Source: an uncultured Pelagibacteraceae bacterium (lineage in GTDB: Bacteria; Pseudomonadota; Alphaproteobacteria; Pelagibacterales; Pelagibacteraceae). From it: 64,000 bases of DNA. The stretch is taken from contig CACONQ010000002.1 of assembly GCA_902628635.1 (NCBI GenBank), positions 1-64,000 of the forward strand, given 5' to 3'. Position 1 is the first letter of the stretch; every line of letters begins with the position of its first letter. The position numbers were made by a program, and so were the translations under genes. A model generated the notes under the pieces. That model had not been told where the DNA came from and did no database searches. It saw only the letters and a program-made list of their open reading frames with translations. This document shows positions 1 through 11,666 of this stretch, piece after piece.

Positions 1-521
1 ACTTCATCCTCACTCACATCAAGTCGACTCGCAATATCCTTTACGTGCTCATTTTTAAGATCACCCTCTGTCTTAGGTGCAATCTGATTTTTTAGTTTCT
101 TAAGGTTAAAAAATAATTTTTTTTGAGCTGCGGTTGTTCCAATTTTAACTAAACTCCAGGATCTTAGAATATACTCTTGAATAGATGCTTTTATCCACCA
201 CATTGCGTAGGTTGCTAAACGAAAACCTTTTTCTGGTTCAAATTTTTTTACAGCTTGCATTAATCCAATATTACCTTCTGAAATCATTTCACTTACTGGT
301 AAACCATAGCCTTTGTAACCCATTGCGATTTTTGCAACTAGCCTCAAATGACTCGTGACTAATTTTTCTGCAGATTTTACATTTCCTGTAGCTTTCCAAT
401 TTTTTGCAAGCATATATTCCTCTTCAGCATCAAGCATTGGAAATTTTTTTATCTGATCAAGGTAAGCAGTTAAGCCACCTTCATTTGATAACGCAGGAAA
501 TTTAAATGTTGTAGAACTCAT
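1..521 (-). CDS. rpoH: RNA polymerase sigma-32 factor RpoH (C-terminal part cut off by window edge)
   Basis: Reverse-strand translation from ATG at 521: MSSTTFKFPALSNEGGLTAYLDQIKKFPMLDAEEEYMLAKNW...YAMWWIKASIQEYILRSWSLVKIGTTAAQKKLFFNLKKLK, typical RpoH; runs off the left edge. Confidence 0.93.
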   Translation of the reverse strand, partial: MSSTTFKFPALSNEGGLTAYLDQIKKFPMLDAEEEYMLAKNWKATGNVKSAEKLVTSHLRLVAKIAMGYKGYGLPVSEMISEGNIGLMQAVKKFEPEKGFRLATYAMWWIKASIQEYILRSWSLVKIGTTAAQKKLFFNLKKLKNQIAPKTEGDLKNEHVKDIASRLDVSEDE

Positions 522-564
522 GACACTTATTTAATAAAATTTTATAATTTTACAATGGGTTTTT

Positions 565-1539
565 TTAAGCATTTTTAAGGCTTTTTATTATATTTTCTAA
601 ATCTTCAGGTAAATTTGATGTAAATTCCATATTTTCGTTTTTAACTGGATGAACAAAGCCTAATGTTTTGGCATGAAGAAATTGTCTTTTTAAATTTATT
701 AATTTTTTCTCAACATTTTTGTCTATATCTTTAAATTTTTTAAATTTTTTTTTATATTTTTTATCACCTAAAATATTATTACCCTTATAAGACATATGAA
801 CTCTTATTTGATGAGTTCTTCCTGTTTCTAATTTACATTCCACAAAACTAAAAGTTGGTATTTTTTTTTTTTCAAATACTATTAAAGTCTTATAGTTTGT
901 AATTGCATTTTTTCCCCTACTAATTCCTACCTCCATAATCTGTCTATTTTTTGAACTTCTGGTAATTAAAGTTTGAATTTTCCCTTTCTGTGGTCTCAAT
1001 TTTCCCCAAACCAAAGTTTGATAAACTCTTTTGATAGTATGTTCACTAAATTGTTTGGATAAAATTTCATGTACAAAATTATTTTTTGCGATTACTACTA
1101 AACCAGATGTATCCTTATCTATTCTGTGGACTATACCCGGCCTTGTTTCACCATTAATATTAGATAAATTTTTTTTGTCATAACTTACCAAGGCATTGAC
1201 TAATGTTTTATCATAATCACCTGCACCAGGGTGCATTGATATACCAGCAGGCTTGTTAATGACCAAAAGGTATTTGTCTTCAAAAACTATATTTAATTTA
1301 AAATCATAAGGTTTGATTAAAGTTTTCTTTGGTTCAGGAATTGTAAAAATTAAATTATCACCAGGCGATATTTTCTTTGATGGATCAAAAATAAACTTCC
1401 CATTTATTTTAAGATTTTTAGCAATAATAAGATTTTTAATTCTAGTTCTGCTCAGTTCACTATACTTTTTTGCTAAAAAATGGTCCACTCTCTCTTTTGG
1501 ACTTTTATCTTGAACAATTAAATTAATGTTATTTTTCAT
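565..1539 (-). CDS. rluD: 23S rRNA pseudouridine synthase, RluD family
   Basis: S4-like N-terminus plus RluA/RluD catalytic motif GIVHRIDKDTSGLVVIAK; upstream of rpoH as in other alphaproteobacteria. Confidence 0.92.
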   Translation of the reverse strand: MKNNINLIVQDKSPKERVDHFLAKKYSELSRTRIKNLIIAKNLKINGKFIFDPSKKISPGDNLIFTIPEPKKTLIKPYDFKLNIVFEDKYLLVINKPAGISMHPGAGDYDKTLVNALVSYDKKNLSNINGETRPGIVHRIDKDTSGLVVIAKNNFVHEILSKQFSEHTIKRVYQTLVWGKLRPQKGKIQTLITRSSKNRQIMEVGISRGKNAITNYKTLIVFEKKKIPTFSFVECKLETGRTHQIRVHMSYKGNNILGDKKYKKKFKKFKDIDKNVEKKLINLKRQFLHAKTLGFVHPVKNENMEFTSNLPEDLENIIKSLKNA

Positions 1540-1562
1540 AAATTATAATAATAATACTATAT

Positions 1563-1639
1563 GCGCTTGTAGCTCAACTGGATAGAGCGCCTGACTTCGG
1601 ATCAGGAGGTTCTGGGTTCGACTCCTAGCAGGCGCACCA
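1563..1639 (+). tRNA. tRNA-Arg (anticodon TCG), CCA encoded
   Basis: Cloverleaf GCGCTTG...CAGGCGC acceptor, anticodon loop CTTCGGA between CCTGA/TCAGG, GGTTCGACTCC T-arm, terminal CCA. Confidence 0.96.
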
Positions 1640-2431
1640 TTATTCTCCAATATTTATAAGAGATCCCTTTTTCCGCGCTTGTCTAAATGAGTAATAAAAA
1701 AGAATAATACCTATAAATAAATAGAATATATTGAGAATAAAGGCATTTTTAATATTTGAATAGTCAACAGATTGATTTACTAAAATCGATCTTGCCTCTT
1801 CAAAAATATATACAAGCGGCAAAGCCTTAGCCATAGTTTGTAGCATATCTGGTAAAATTTCTATTGGATAATATATGCAACCTAATGGAGCTAACAAAAA
1901 TAATGAGGACCAAGCTATATTTTCAAATGCTGGTCCATATCTTAAGAGACCAGACGATACAAACAAACCTAGTGTTATTCCAAAAATATACAAACTTAAG
2001 AATAGAAATAATAAAGGTATGCCAAGATTTAAAATTGAAATACCAAACAAAGGACTTGTAATTAGTATAGCAGGTACAAGTCCTATTAGGGTTCTAATTA
2101 AAGCAGTCACAACTAAAGATATAATTATTTCACTTATTCTCATAGGAGCAATAAATAAATTAGTGAAATTTCTACTCCATATTTCCTCTAAAAATAGCAT
2201 GTTAAAACTAATACTTGATCTAAATAGGAAATCGTAAAGTATCGCACAAGTTAATATAACACCCAAAGTATTATTGTAATAGTTGCTATAAGTTGAAAAA
2301 AATAAAGAAATAAAACCCCACAAAATAATTTGGATTGTTGGCCAGTAAATCAAATCTAATATTCTTGGAAGTGAACTTTTAATTAAAAAAAAGTGTCTTA
2401 AAAAAAGTCCATAAATTCTGTTAAAACTCAT
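1640..2431 (-). CDS. ABC-2 type transporter permease
   Basis: 263 aa hydrophobic protein overlapping the downstream end of an ABC ATPase gene. Confidence 0.85.
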   Translation of the reverse strand: MSFNRIYGLFLRHFFLIKSSLPRILDLIYWPTIQIILWGFISLFFSTYSNYYNNTLGVILTCAILYDFLFRSSISFNMLFLEEIWSRNFTNLFIAPMRISEIIISLVVTALIRTLIGLVPAILITSPLFGISILNLGIPLLFLFLSLYIFGITLGLFVSSGLLRYGPAFENIAWSSLFLLAPLGCIYYPIEILPDMLQTMAKALPLVYIFEEARSILVNQSVDYSNIKNAFILNIFYLFIGIILFYYSFRQARKKGSLINIGE

Positions 2432-3155
2432 TTGATGTCCTATTTAATTTTAAAAAAACCTCTTCAAGATTTATTTTGCCATGTTTTTTAATCAACTCAT
2501 TGGGTGTGCCTCGATCGATTAACAAACCATCTTTCATCATCAAAACATTTTTACAAAGTCTTTTTACTTCATCCATATTATGTGAAGCGAGCAGAATCGA
2601 CATTTCTCTCTCTTTTGATAATTTTTCTATAAAGGTTCTAACAAAATCACCTGTCTCAGGATCTAATGATGCTGTAGGCTCATCTAAAAATAGTATTTTT
2701 GGATCATTGATAAGAGCTTTAGCTAAACTCACTCTATTTTTTTGGCCGGATGATAATTCACCAGTTTTTTTATTTAAAAATTCTGTTAACCTTAATTTTT
2801 CTGATAAATAATCTATTCTTAACAAAACTTTTTTTACCCCGTATAGTTTTCCATACACAATTAAATTTTCTTTTACAGTTAGTTTTTTTGGCAATTCGAT
2901 ATAAGGAGAAATAAAGTTCATTTTATGTAAAAGTTTAATTCTATTTTTCTCAATATCCTCACCATCTATCAGCACTATTCCATTTGTAGGTTTAAGCAGT
3001 CCGAGCATCATTGCTATTGTCGTAGTTTTACCGCAACCATTTGGACCTAATAAACCTAAAATTTCATTCTTATTTATTTTAAAGTTAATATTTTTTACTG
3101 CAGCTTTATTCGAATAGTTTTTTGACAGATTTTTAACATCAATAGGATATTGCAT
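2421..3155 (-). CDS. ABC transporter ATP-binding protein
   Basis: Walker A GPNGCGKTT, signature LSSGQKNR, Walker B ILFLDEPTASLDP. Confidence 0.93.
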   Translation of the reverse strand: MQYPIDVKNLSKNYSNKAAVKNINFKINKNEILGLLGPNGCGKTTTIAMMLGLLKPTNGIVLIDGEDIEKNRIKLLHKMNFISPYIELPKKLTVKENLIVYGKLYGVKKVLLRIDYLSEKLRLTEFLNKKTGELSSGQKNRVSLAKALINDPKILFLDEPTASLDPETGDFVRTFIEKLSKEREMSILLASHNMDEVKRLCKNVLMMKDGLLIDRGTPNELIKKHGKINLEEVFLKLNRTSNEF

Positions 3156-4087
3156 TATCTTTTAGATGCCCTAATCAACCTATCGTTTATAGTTTGGCCA
3201 ATTCCTTTATTTGGGATTTTTTCAACTGAAATACTATTATATTTTAATTTTTTAATCATTCTAAGTGTTTTATATAAGTTTTTACCCGCTTCATTAAGAT
3301 TGTTATTTTTTGTCAAATAAAAGAAATTTTTATCAGATATTTTTCTTTTTTTAATTAATAGAAATGCCTCATGCTTCTTAGGATTTTTAACATTTCTTCT
3401 AATTTGAATTCCAGGAGAATAATGAAGCTTACCCTGACCTGGAACAGAATTTTTATTATTTTTGGATTTATAATTTACTTTATTTTTGAGAACTTTATTT
3501 ATTTTACTTACTTCTAATGCTCCTAATCTCAAAATAGCAGGTTTAGGATCTAAATTTACAATTGTTGACTCTAAACCTATTTTTGAACTGCCACCATCTA
3601 AAATGAATTTTATTTTATTACCAAATTCTTCTTTAACATCCTTTTTTGAAACAGCACTAACTTTTGTTGAAATATTTGCACTTGGTGCTGCAAGAGGAAA
3701 ATCAAGCTCTTTAAGCAACTTTCTTGTTAATGAATGCTTTGGGAACCTTACTGCAAGTGTTTTTTTTTTATTTGTTACATTTTTTGATATTTTATTTTTA
3801 CTTTTAAGCTTTAGTATAAAAGTTATTGGGCCGGGACAAAATTTTTTATATAGTTTGATAAAGTTTTGATTTATTTTGCAATCTTTTTTTAAGTTTTCTA
3901 AAGAATAATAATGAACAATCAAAGGATTATTTTTTGGTCGTTTTTTTAATTTAAAAATTTTTGAAGTTGCTAGATCAGAGTATGCATTAGCTGCTAAGCC
4001 ATATACGGTTTCTGTAGGTATTCCAATACACTCATTTCTATTCAAAAAAAATTTACTTTTTTTAATATTTGAAAGATCTTTTTTCAT
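3155..4087 (-). CDS. L-threonylcarbamoyladenylate synthase (Sua5/TsaC family)
   Basis: IPTETVYGLAANA, KKRPKNNPLIVH, LAAPSANIST and a C-terminal Sua5-type extension; start moved to internal ATG at 4087 (ORF extends to 4129). Confidence 0.9.
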   Translation of the reverse strand: MKKDLSNIKKSKFFLNRNECIGIPTETVYGLAANAYSDLATSKIFKLKKRPKNNPLIVHYYSLENLKKDCKINQNFIKLYKKFCPGPITFILKLKSKNKISKNVTNKKKTLAVRFPKHSLTRKLLKELDFPLAAPSANISTKVSAVSKKDVKEEFGNKIKFILDGGSSKIGLESTIVNLDPKPAILRLGALEVSKINKVLKNKVNYKSKNNKNSVPGQGKLHYSPGIQIRRNVKNPKKHEAFLLIKKRKISDKNFFYLTKNNNLNEAGKNLYKTLRMIKKLKYNSISVEKIPNKGIGQTINDRLIRASKR

Positions 4088-4107
4088 GTAATAATAAGAC
4101 TTTTTAT

Positions 4108-4362
4108 ATGAAAGATAAAAATTTGCCAAACGATATTCAAAGTAAATCTGTCGAAGAGTTGACAGATTTAGCTACCAATATAATCGAAAATCTTGAAAAT
4201 AAAAAAAATTTAGAGAACTCGGTTGAAGAATATCAAATGCTTATAAAATTAAATAATTTAATAGAAAAAAAATTTCAAAAAAATTCTAAACAAATTTCAG
4301 AGCACACAAAAGATAAAATAAAATTAATTTTACAAAATAAAAATGGAAAAAAAACTAAATAA
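4108..4362 (+). CDS. xseB: exodeoxyribonuclease VII small subunit
   Basis: Small coiled-coil ORF directly upstream of ispA-dxs, the usual alphaproteobacterial xseB position; start at 4108 preferred over 4069. Confidence 0.65.
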   Translation: MKDKNLPNDIQSKSVEELTDLATNIIENLENKKNLENSVEEYQMLIKLNNLIEKKFQKNSKQISEHTKDKIKLILQNKNGKKTK

Positions 4363-5212
4363 AATTGCAAAAGATACTAATAAATTTATAAAAAGTTTTT
4401 TTTATATGCAAAAAAAAACTGAACTAATTCCTCCAATGAAATATGGAATGTTTCCGGGTGGAAAAAAAATTAGATCAAAACTTATTATAGATATTGGTAA
4501 AATTTTTAATATTGAATATAAAAAATTAATACGTATTGCTGCAGCAGTAGAGTGTATTCATGGATACTCTTTAATACATGATGATTTACCATGTATGGAT
4601 AACGATAACCTTAGAAGAGGTAAATTATCAACCCATAAAAAATTTGGAGAGTCAACTGCAATACTAGCTGGAAATTCTTTATTAACAATTGCGTTTGAAA
4701 TTCTTTCTGACAAGAATTTTAAAATAGATAGCAATACTAAAATCAATCTTATAAATTCTATCTCAAAATGTTCTGGCCACACAGGTATAGCGGGAGGGCA
4801 ATATCTAGACTTAAGTTTTGAGAAAAAAAAAGTTTCAATTCAAAAAATTAAAATTATGGAGGTAAAAAAAACGGGAAAACTTTTTAGTTTTTGTTGTATG
4901 GCACCCATTATTGTTTCAAATAAATTAAAACATATAAAAAAATTTGAGTTAATTGGAGAACAAATAGGGCTATTATTTCAAATAGTTGATGATTTAATTG
5001 ATTTAAAAAGCTCCTCTAAAAGAGCTGGAAAAAAAACTAAAAAAGATATGAAAAAAGGTAAAGCTACGCTCATAAAAGTTTTAGGATATCAAAATACAGT
5101 TGATTATCGAGATAATTTAAAATTTAATATCTTAAAAAAAATTTATATATATGGAAAAAAAAGTAAAGATTTAAAAGATACAATAAACTATATAGTTAAC
5201 AGAAGTAAATGA
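4343..5212 (+). CDS. ispA: polyprenyl (farnesyl/geranyl) diphosphate synthase
   Basis: First Asp-rich motif DDLPCMDND, second [15 protein letters not shown]; upstream of dxs. Confidence 0.92.
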   Translation: MEKKLNKIAKDTNKFIKSFFYMQKKTELIPPMKYGMFPGGKKIRSKLIIDIGKIFNIEYKKLIRIAAAVECIHGYSLIHDDLPCMDNDNLRRGKLSTHKKFGESTAILAGNSLLTIAFEILSDKNFKIDSNTKINLINSISKCSGHTGIAGGQYLDLSFEKKKVSIQKIKIMEVKKTGKLFSFCCMAPIIVSNKLKHIKKFELIGEQIGLLFQIVDDLIDLKSSSKRAGKKTKKDMKKGKATLIKVLGYQNTVDYRDNLKFNILKKIYIYGKKSKDLKDTINYIVNRSK

Positions 5213-7122
5213 ATAAAAATTATAAATATTTAGATAATATTAATTTTCCATCTGATATAAAAAAACTTTCTCAATCTGAGCTTAAAATATTAGTTAAAGA
5301 GCTGAGAGAAGAACTTATTGATGCAGTTTCTGAAACTGGGGGACATTTAGGAGCAGGATTGGGCGTTGTTGAACTAACAGTTGTTCTTCATTATATTTTT
5401 AACACACCCAACGACAAATTAATTTGGGATGTCGGACATCAAACCTACCCCCATAAAATTTTAACTGGAAGAAAAGATAGGATTAGAACATTAAGAAAAG
5501 GTGGTGGGCTATCTGGTTTCACAAAAAGATCAGAAAGTGAGTATGATCCTTTTGGAGCTGCTCATAGTTCTACCTCAATATCATCTGCTTTAGGTATTGC
5601 AGTTGCAAACAAATTATCAAATAAAACTGATAATGTTATTGCTGTCATTGGCGATGGGGCGATAAGTGCAGGAATGTCTTATGAAGCAATGAATAATGCA
5701 GGCTCTAGTAAAACTAAAATGATTGTAATTTTAAATGATAATGACATGTCGATTGCTAAACCGGTTGGCGCTATGAGAGCATACCTTGCTAAAATCTTAT
5801 CTGGAAAATTATATTTTAGTTTTAGAGAAACACTTAAGCTTATAATATCTGCATTTTCAAAAAGATTTAGCAAAAAAGCCGGTAAGGCTGAAGATTTTTT
5901 AAGATCAGCAATGACAGGCGGAACTCTTTTTAATTCAATGGGTTTCTATTACATAGGACCTATTGATGGGCATGATGTAGATGCTCTTGTTTCAGTAATG
6001 AAAAATGCGAAAGAAATTAATTATGATGGTCCTATTATGATCCACATAAAAACAGAAAAAGGTAAAGGATATGAATTTGCTGAAAAATCAAAAGACAAAT
6101 TTCATGGTGTATCCAAATTTAATGTAAATACTGGCATACAAGAAAAATCTACCTCGAGCTCACCTGCATATACTAAAGTATTTGCCAATACACTAATTAA
6201 ACATGCTGAAAAAGATAGTAAGATAATTGGAATAACTGCTGCAATGCCATCAGGAACAGGGATGGATTTATTTGGGGAAAAATTTCCTTCAAGAATGTTC
6301 GATGTTGGAATTGCCGAACAACATGCGGTAACTTTTGCAGCTGGACTGTCTACTGAGGGATACAAACCCTATGCAGCAATATACTCTACCTTTTTGCAAA
6401 GAGCCTATGATCAAGTTGTTCATGATGTTGCAATTCAAAATTTACCAGTTAGGTTCGCTATAGATCGTGCAGGACTAGTAGGTGCAGATGGACCTACTCA
6501 TGCTGGATCTTTTGACATAACTTATCTTTCTACTTTACCAAATTTTGTAGTTATGGCTGCAAGCGATGAGGCTGAACTTGTAAGAATGGTCAATACTTCA
6601 ATAGATATAAATGATAGACCATCAGCATTCAGATATCCAAGAGGAAATGGCATAGGAGTTGATTTACCTTCTATTGATGAAAAAATAGAAATTGGAAAAG
6701 GACGAGTAATTAAAGAAGGAAAGAAAATTGCAATAATTAATTTTGGAGCAAGATTAAGTGAATGTTTGATGGCCTCAGAAAATCTCTCAAAAAAAGGGGT
6801 TAATCCTACAATTGTAGATGCTAGATTTGCCAAACCTTTAGATGAAAATTTATTTTGGCAAATAGCAACCGATCATGAAGCAATAATATCAATTGAAGAG
6901 GGTTCAATTGGTGGATTTGGATCACATCTATCTCACTTTTTGTCTGAAAAAAATTTGATTGATAACAGTTTAAAATTTAGATCTATGATTTTACCAGATA
7001 CGTTCATCGATCATGATAAGCCTGATATAATGTACAAAAATGCAGGCCTTGATGCACGAAATATAGAAAATAAGGTTTTTGACACTCTTAATTCAAAGGT
7101 AATAATTAAAAAATCAAATTAG
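5209..7122 (+). CDS. dxs: 1-deoxy-D-xylulose-5-phosphate synthase
   Basis: [37 protein letters not shown], full-length 637 aa. Confidence 0.97.
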   Translation: MNKNYKYLDNINFPSDIKKLSQSELKILVKELREELIDAVSETGGHLGAGLGVVELTVVLHYIFNTPNDKLIWDVGHQTYPHKILTGRKDRIRTLRKGGGLSGFTKRSESEYDPFGAAHSSTSISSALGIAVANKLSNKTDNVIAVIGDGAISAGMSYEAMNNAGSSKTKMIVILNDNDMSIAKPVGAMRAYLAKILSGKLYFSFRETLKLIISAFSKRFSKKAGKAEDFLRSAMTGGTLFNSMGFYYIGPIDGHDVDALVSVMKNAKEINYDGPIMIHIKTEKGKGYEFAEKSKDKFHGVSKFNVNTGIQEKSTSSSPAYTKVFANTLIKHAEKDSKIIGITAAMPSGTGMDLFGEKFPSRMFDVGIAEQHAVTFAAGLSTEGYKPYAAIYSTFLQRAYDQVVHDVAIQNLPVRFAIDRAGLVGADGPTHAGSFDITYLSTLPNFVVMAASDEAELVRMVNTSIDINDRPSAFRYPRGNGIGVDLPSIDEKIEIGKGRVIKEGKKIAIINFGARLSECLMASENLSKKGVNPTIVDARFAKPLDENLFWQIATDHEAIISIEEGSIGGFGSHLSHFLSEKNLIDNSLKFRSMILPDTFIDHDKPDIMYKNAGLDARNIENKVFDTLNSKVIIKKSN

Positions 7123-8204
7123 GAAAGACATTGTGCACTATTAAGCAAATAGTGATCTAATAATACACAGTGCATCATTGCTTCCCCAATTGGCACAGCT
7201 CTTATTCCAACACAAGGATCATGTCTACCTCTTACTGAAATAGACGTATTTTTTCCAAATTTATCTATAGTCTTTCTAGATGTTAATATTGAAGATGTTG
7301 GTTTAACGGCAAAAGATATTACAATTTCTTGACCAGTAGATATTCCACCAAGTATTCCACCGGCATTATTTGATTTAAATTTTGTTGATTTTCCTCTCTG
7401 AAATATTTCATCAGAATTTTGTTCACCTGACAGCTGAGCTGAGTTCATTCCAGATCCTATATTCACTCCTTTAACAGCATTTATGCTCATCATAGCAGCT
7501 GCTAAATCCATATCTAGTTTTGAGTAAATAGGTGCTCCTAAGCCTAATGGAATACCTCGAGCCCTAACTTCGATAATTGCACCACATGAAGAACCTGCTT
7601 TTCTAACGCTCAACAAATATTTTTCCCATAATTTTAAAATATCTTTATCTGGACAAAAAAACGGATTTTTTGAGATAAATTTATCATTCCATTTACTTAC
7701 GTCACAACCAAGTATACCTAATTGAGTAACTGCTCCAACAACTTTATATTTTTTTCCAATTTTTTTTTCTAAAACCTTTTTTGCTATTGCGCCCGCAGCA
7801 ACTCTTGCGGCAGTTTCTCTTGCAGACTGTCTGCCTCCACCTCTATAGTCTCTTATTCCATATTTTCTGAAATACGTAAAATCAGCATGTCCAGGCCTAA
7901 ATTTATTTTTAATTGTCTCATAATCTCTTGATTTCATATCTTTGTTATAGATAATCATTGAGATAGGTGTCCCAGTTGACTTTCCCTCAAAAACTCCAGA
8001 TAAAATATTTATTTTATCGTCCTCTTTTCTTTGAGTAGTAAACTTCGATTGGCCAGGCTTTCTTTTATTTAGCTCTATCTGTATGTCTCTCTCTGAAATA
8101 GGTATATTAGGAGGACATCCATCAACTATACAACCGATTGCTGGACCATGAGACTCTCCCCATGTAGTAAAACGAAATATCTTTCCAAATGTATTAAATG
8201 ACAT
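7119..8204 (-). CDS. aroC: chorismate synthase
   Basis: [60 protein letters not shown]. Confidence 0.97.
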   Translation of the reverse strand: MSFNTFGKIFRFTTWGESHGPAIGCIVDGCPPNIPISERDIQIELNKRKPGQSKFTTQRKEDDKINILSGVFEGKSTGTPISMIIYNKDMKSRDYETIKNKFRPGHADFTYFRKYGIRDYRGGGRQSARETAARVAAGAIAKKVLEKKIGKKYKVVGAVTQLGILGCDVSKWNDKFISKNPFFCPDKDILKLWEKYLLSVRKAGSSCGAIIEVRARGIPLGLGAPIYSKLDMDLAAAMMSINAVKGVNIGSGMNSAQLSGEQNSDEIFQRGKSTKFKSNNAGGILGGISTGQEIVISFAVKPTSSILTSRKTIDKFGKNTSISVRGRHDPCVGIRAVPIGEAMMHCVLLDHYLLNSAQCLS

Positions 8205-8237
8205 TAAATATATTATATAATTTATTTTGTTAAAATT

Positions 8238-8864
8238 ATGAACGAAAAAAACTCGCTAGGACTAGATATTTGCTTTAAGGACTATGAAAATCCTTTAGAA
8301 TTATTCAAAGAATGGTTTGATGAAGCAAAAAAAAATGAAATAAACGATCCAAACGCTCTCGCATTAGCAACAAGTTCAAAAAATGGAATACCTTCGGTAA
8401 GAATGGTCCTTCTAAAAGATTTTAATGAAAAAGGATTTGTTTTTTATACTAATTTAAAAAGTAAAAAGAGTCAGGATATTCAGAGCAATCCTCATGCATC
8501 AATGTGTTTTCATTGGAAAAGTCTTTTAAGACAAATAAGAATAGTTGGTGAATTAAATAATGTACCAGATAAAGATGCTGATGCTTATTATAACTCAAGA
8601 TCATATGGAAGTAGAATTGGAGCATGGGCCTCTAAACAAAGTACCATTTTAAAAGATAGAGATGAATTATATAAATCAATTAATAATTTTAAAAAAAAAT
8701 TTCCAGATGAAAAAAAAGTCCCGAGACCTCCAAATTGGTCAGGATGGAATTTATCACCCAAAGAGATTGAGTTTTGGCTTGATGGGGATAATAGAATTCA
8801 TCAAAGGTTAAAATATATAAAATCCAAAAGTGGTAATTGGGAAAAAATTTTGTTAAGCCCTTAA
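8238..8864 (+). CDS. pdxH: pyridoxamine 5'-phosphate oxidase
   Basis: [34 protein letters not shown]...[25 protein letters not shown]. Confidence 0.95.
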   Translation: MNEKNSLGLDICFKDYENPLELFKEWFDEAKKNEINDPNALALATSSKNGIPSVRMVLLKDFNEKGFVFYTNLKSKKSQDIQSNPHASMCFHWKSLLRQIRIVGELNNVPDKDADAYYNSRSYGSRIGAWASKQSTILKDRDELYKSINNFKKKFPDEKKVPRPPNWSGWNLSPKEIEFWLDGDNRIHQRLKYIKSKSGNWEKILLSP

Positions 8865-9874
8865 AAATTTCTCTCTAAGCTAAATGATGTTAATTTCTTT
8901 AAAATATCTTTTTCTTTCGAGTTATTAAAAATACTTAAAGCATTCGATGCAAGATTTATAAAATATTCAGCTTTAATATAACAATCATTAATGATATTAT
9001 TTTTTTTAATTAAATCTAAAACAAATTTTAAATCATCGTTATTTCTCTCTTCTTTTTCAAAAATTGTTTTTAAATATTTTTTCTTCGTTTCATCTAATTT
9101 TTGATACAATAATATAATTGGTAAAGTGACCTTTCCTTCAAAAAAATCATTTCCAATCTCTTTGCCAAAAAATTTTAGATCTGAATTATAGTCCAATGTA
9201 TCGTCTGCAATTTGGAATGTAAGACCTAAATTTTTTCCGTAAAATTCTAAAGCATCCTTAATTTTTTTATCTTGATTTGCTAAAATAGAACCAACTTTAG
9301 TTGCTGCTGCAAATAATGAAGCTGTTTTTGCCGAAATTATTTTTAAATAAGTTTCCTCTAACATATCAACCTCACCTTTATGTTGAAGTTGAAGTACTTC
9401 TCCTTGTGATATTTCAGCGGAAGTCGATGATAAAAGTTTTAAAACTTCTAGATTGCCATCCTCTACCATCATTTCGAAGCATCTGCTCAACAAATAATCA
9501 CCAACTAAAATTGATGATTGATTTCCCCAAACTTTATTTAATGTCTTTTTACCTCTTCTAACATCACTATTATCTATGACATCGTCGTGCATAAGAGTTG
9601 CTGCGTGAATTAATTCTACACATGCTGCCAAATTTACATCTCTAGATCCTTTTTGGTAGCCGCAGAGTTTTGCTGAGCCTAAGGTTAGTAATGCCCTTAG
9701 TCTTTTTCCGCCTGTTCTTAAATGGTAACTTGTCATTTCATCAACTAGCTCGACTTTACTAGACAATTTAGATTTAATTCTTTCCTCAACTAAAATTAAC
9801 TTATCTTCAACAGAACTTTTAAGTTCTGAATAAGAATTATTTATCTTATTTTTTAACTGAACAACTGTACCCAT
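8861..9874 (-). CDS. ispB: trans-polyprenyl (octaprenyl-type) diphosphate synthase
   Basis: GGKRLRALLTL, DDVIDNSDVRRG, DDTLDY motifs; second polyprenyl synthase in the window. Confidence 0.88.
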   Translation of the reverse strand: MGTVVQLKNKINNSYSELKSSVEDKLILVEERIKSKLSSKVELVDEMTSYHLRTGGKRLRALLTLGSAKLCGYQKGSRDVNLAACVELIHAATLMHDDVIDNSDVRRGKKTLNKVWGNQSSILVGDYLLSRCFEMMVEDGNLEVLKLLSSTSAEISQGEVLQLQHKGEVDMLEETYLKIISAKTASLFAAATKVGSILANQDKKIKDALEFYGKNLGLTFQIADDTLDYNSDLKFFGKEIGNDFFEGKVTLPIILLYQKLDETKKKYLKTIFEKEERNNDDLKFVLDLIKKNNIINDCYIKAEYFINLASNALSIFNNSKEKDILKKLTSFSLERNF

Positions 9875-9983
9875 GGCTGTAAACTAGTATAATAATATCA
9901 ATATTATACTTATCAATTGACGCACCTAAAACTTCAACTATAAGTAGACTTTATATTTCATCATAAATTTTATAAGCATACGT

Positions 9984-10790
9984 ATGTTTTCAATTTTCAA
10001 AAAAAAAAAAATTATACCCCATATTAAATTAAATGGGGTAATAGGTAATGTTGGAAAGTTTAAGCAAGGAATAAATTTTGCTAGTCAGGAAGAAATAATT
10101 AAAAAGGCTTTTTCTATAAAAAAAGCACCAGCAGTAGCAATTTCAATAAATTCTCCTGGAGGATCTCCAGTGCAATCACATTTAATTCATGATCAAATTA
10201 AGTCTTTAGCCAAAAAACATAAAAAAAAAGTAATAATTTTTGCTGAAGATGTAGCTGCATCAGGAGGATATCTTATAGCTTGTTCTGGTGACGAAATTTA
10301 TGCAAATCAAAGTTCTATTATAGGATCTATAGGAGTTATATATTCATCTTTTGGGTTTACTGAGCTAATAAGTAAAATTGGTGTTCAAAGAAGAGTTTAT
10401 ACAGCTGGAAAAAATAAAAGTACTCTTGATCCATTTATGGAGGAAAAAAAAGAAGATATTGATAGATTAAAAAATATTCAATTAGATCTTCATAAAGATT
10501 TTATAGAGGTTGTTGAAAATAGTCGTTCAAATAAATTAAAAAAAGATTCTGGAATAGAATTATTTTCAGGTGAATTTTGGTCTGGAAGAAAAGCAAAAGA
10601 GCTTGGTCTTATTGATGGAATAGGAAATGCTGAAAAAGTATTAAAAGAAAAATATGGTGAAGATGTTGTTATTAAAAAATTTGAAAAACAAAAAGGTTGG
10701 CTTGCAAGCAAACTATCGTCAGAGAGTCATACTGAGAAAGTTATAAGTATTATGGAAGAAAGATCTATCTGGCAAAGATATGGTTTCTAA
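9984..10790 (+). CDS. S49 family signal peptide peptidase-like serine protease
   Basis: [55 protein letters not shown]. Confidence 0.9.
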   Translation: MFSIFKKKKIIPHIKLNGVIGNVGKFKQGINFASQEEIIKKAFSIKKAPAVAISINSPGGSPVQSHLIHDQIKSLAKKHKKKVIIFAEDVAASGGYLIACSGDEIYANQSSIIGSIGVIYSSFGFTELISKIGVQRRVYTAGKNKSTLDPFMEEKKEDIDRLKNIQLDLHKDFIEVVENSRSNKLKKDSGIELFSGEFWSGRKAKELGLIDGIGNAEKVLKEKYGEDVVIKKFEKQKGWLASKLSSESHTEKVISIMEERSIWQRYGF

Positions 10791-11664
10791 AATTAAAATT
10801 AAAAAAAAACCCAAGTTTCAAACTTTTCAAGACACAATTTTTAATCTTCAAAAATATTGGGGTAAAAATGGTTGCGTGATACTTCAGCCTTATGATATTG
10901 AAGTGGGGGCTGGAACATTCCATCCAGCCACAACGCTTAGATCATTAGGTCCAAATCCCTGGAAAGCTGCTTATGTTCAACCTTCAAGAAGACCAACTGA
11001 TGGACGATATGGAGATAATCCTAATAGGCTTCAGCACTATTATCAGTTCCAAGTAATTATTAAACCATCACCAAAAAATATAAAAAAACTTTATTTAAAC
11101 AGTTTAAAAACGATAGGCATCAATCATAAAGAACATGATATTCGTTTTGTAGAAGATGATTGGGAAAGCCCGACATTAGGTGCAGCTGGACTTGGCTGGG
11201 AAGTTTGGTGCGATGGGATGGAGATAACTCAATTTACCTATTTTCAACAAATGGCAGGCTTTGAATGTAAACCAGTTTCGGTTGAGCTTACATATGGATT
11301 AGAAAGGTTGTGTATGTTTACTCAACAAAAAAAAAATGTTTATGATTTAATATGGAACAGTGAAGATATTAAATATAGAGATGTATTTCATCAAGCAGAA
11401 AAGGAATTCTCTACTTATAATTTTGAATTAGCAAATACAGAAAATCTTTTTAAAATTTTTGATATGACTGAAAAAGAGGCAAAGATGCTCACTGAAAATA
11501 ACGTGTCATTACCAGCCTATGATCAATGTTTAAAGGCAAGCCATATTTTTAATATTTTAGATGCACGTGGTGTAATAAGTGTTGCTCAAAGAGCCGAATA
11601 TATATCAAGGATAAGAGATATTACAAAAGGGGCAGCTGAAATTTGGTTAAAAAATCAAACTTAA
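10780..11664 (+). CDS. glyQ: glycyl-tRNA synthetase alpha subunit
   Basis: [47 protein letters not shown]. Confidence 0.97.
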   Translation: MVSKIKIKKKPKFQTFQDTIFNLQKYWGKNGCVILQPYDIEVGAGTFHPATTLRSLGPNPWKAAYVQPSRRPTDGRYGDNPNRLQHYYQFQVIIKPSPKNIKKLYLNSLKTIGINHKEHDIRFVEDDWESPTLGAAGLGWEVWCDGMEITQFTYFQQMAGFECKPVSVELTYGLERLCMFTQQKKNVYDLIWNSEDIKYRDVFHQAEKEFSTYNFELANTENLFKIFDMTEKEAKMLTENNVSLPAYDQCLKASHIFNILDARGVISVAQRAEYISRIRDITKGAAEIWLKNQT

Positions 11665-11666
11665 AA

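Noticed and set aside
1864-2237. Forward ORFs of 65 and 120 aa opposite the ABC permease
   Set aside because: Fully antisense to a well-supported CDS, no recognisable domain; typical shadow ORFs.
4343-9874. Two polyprenyl diphosphate synthases close together as a possible recent duplication
   Set aside because: They fit the separate IspA-type and IspB-type families and are too divergent for a recent tandem duplication.
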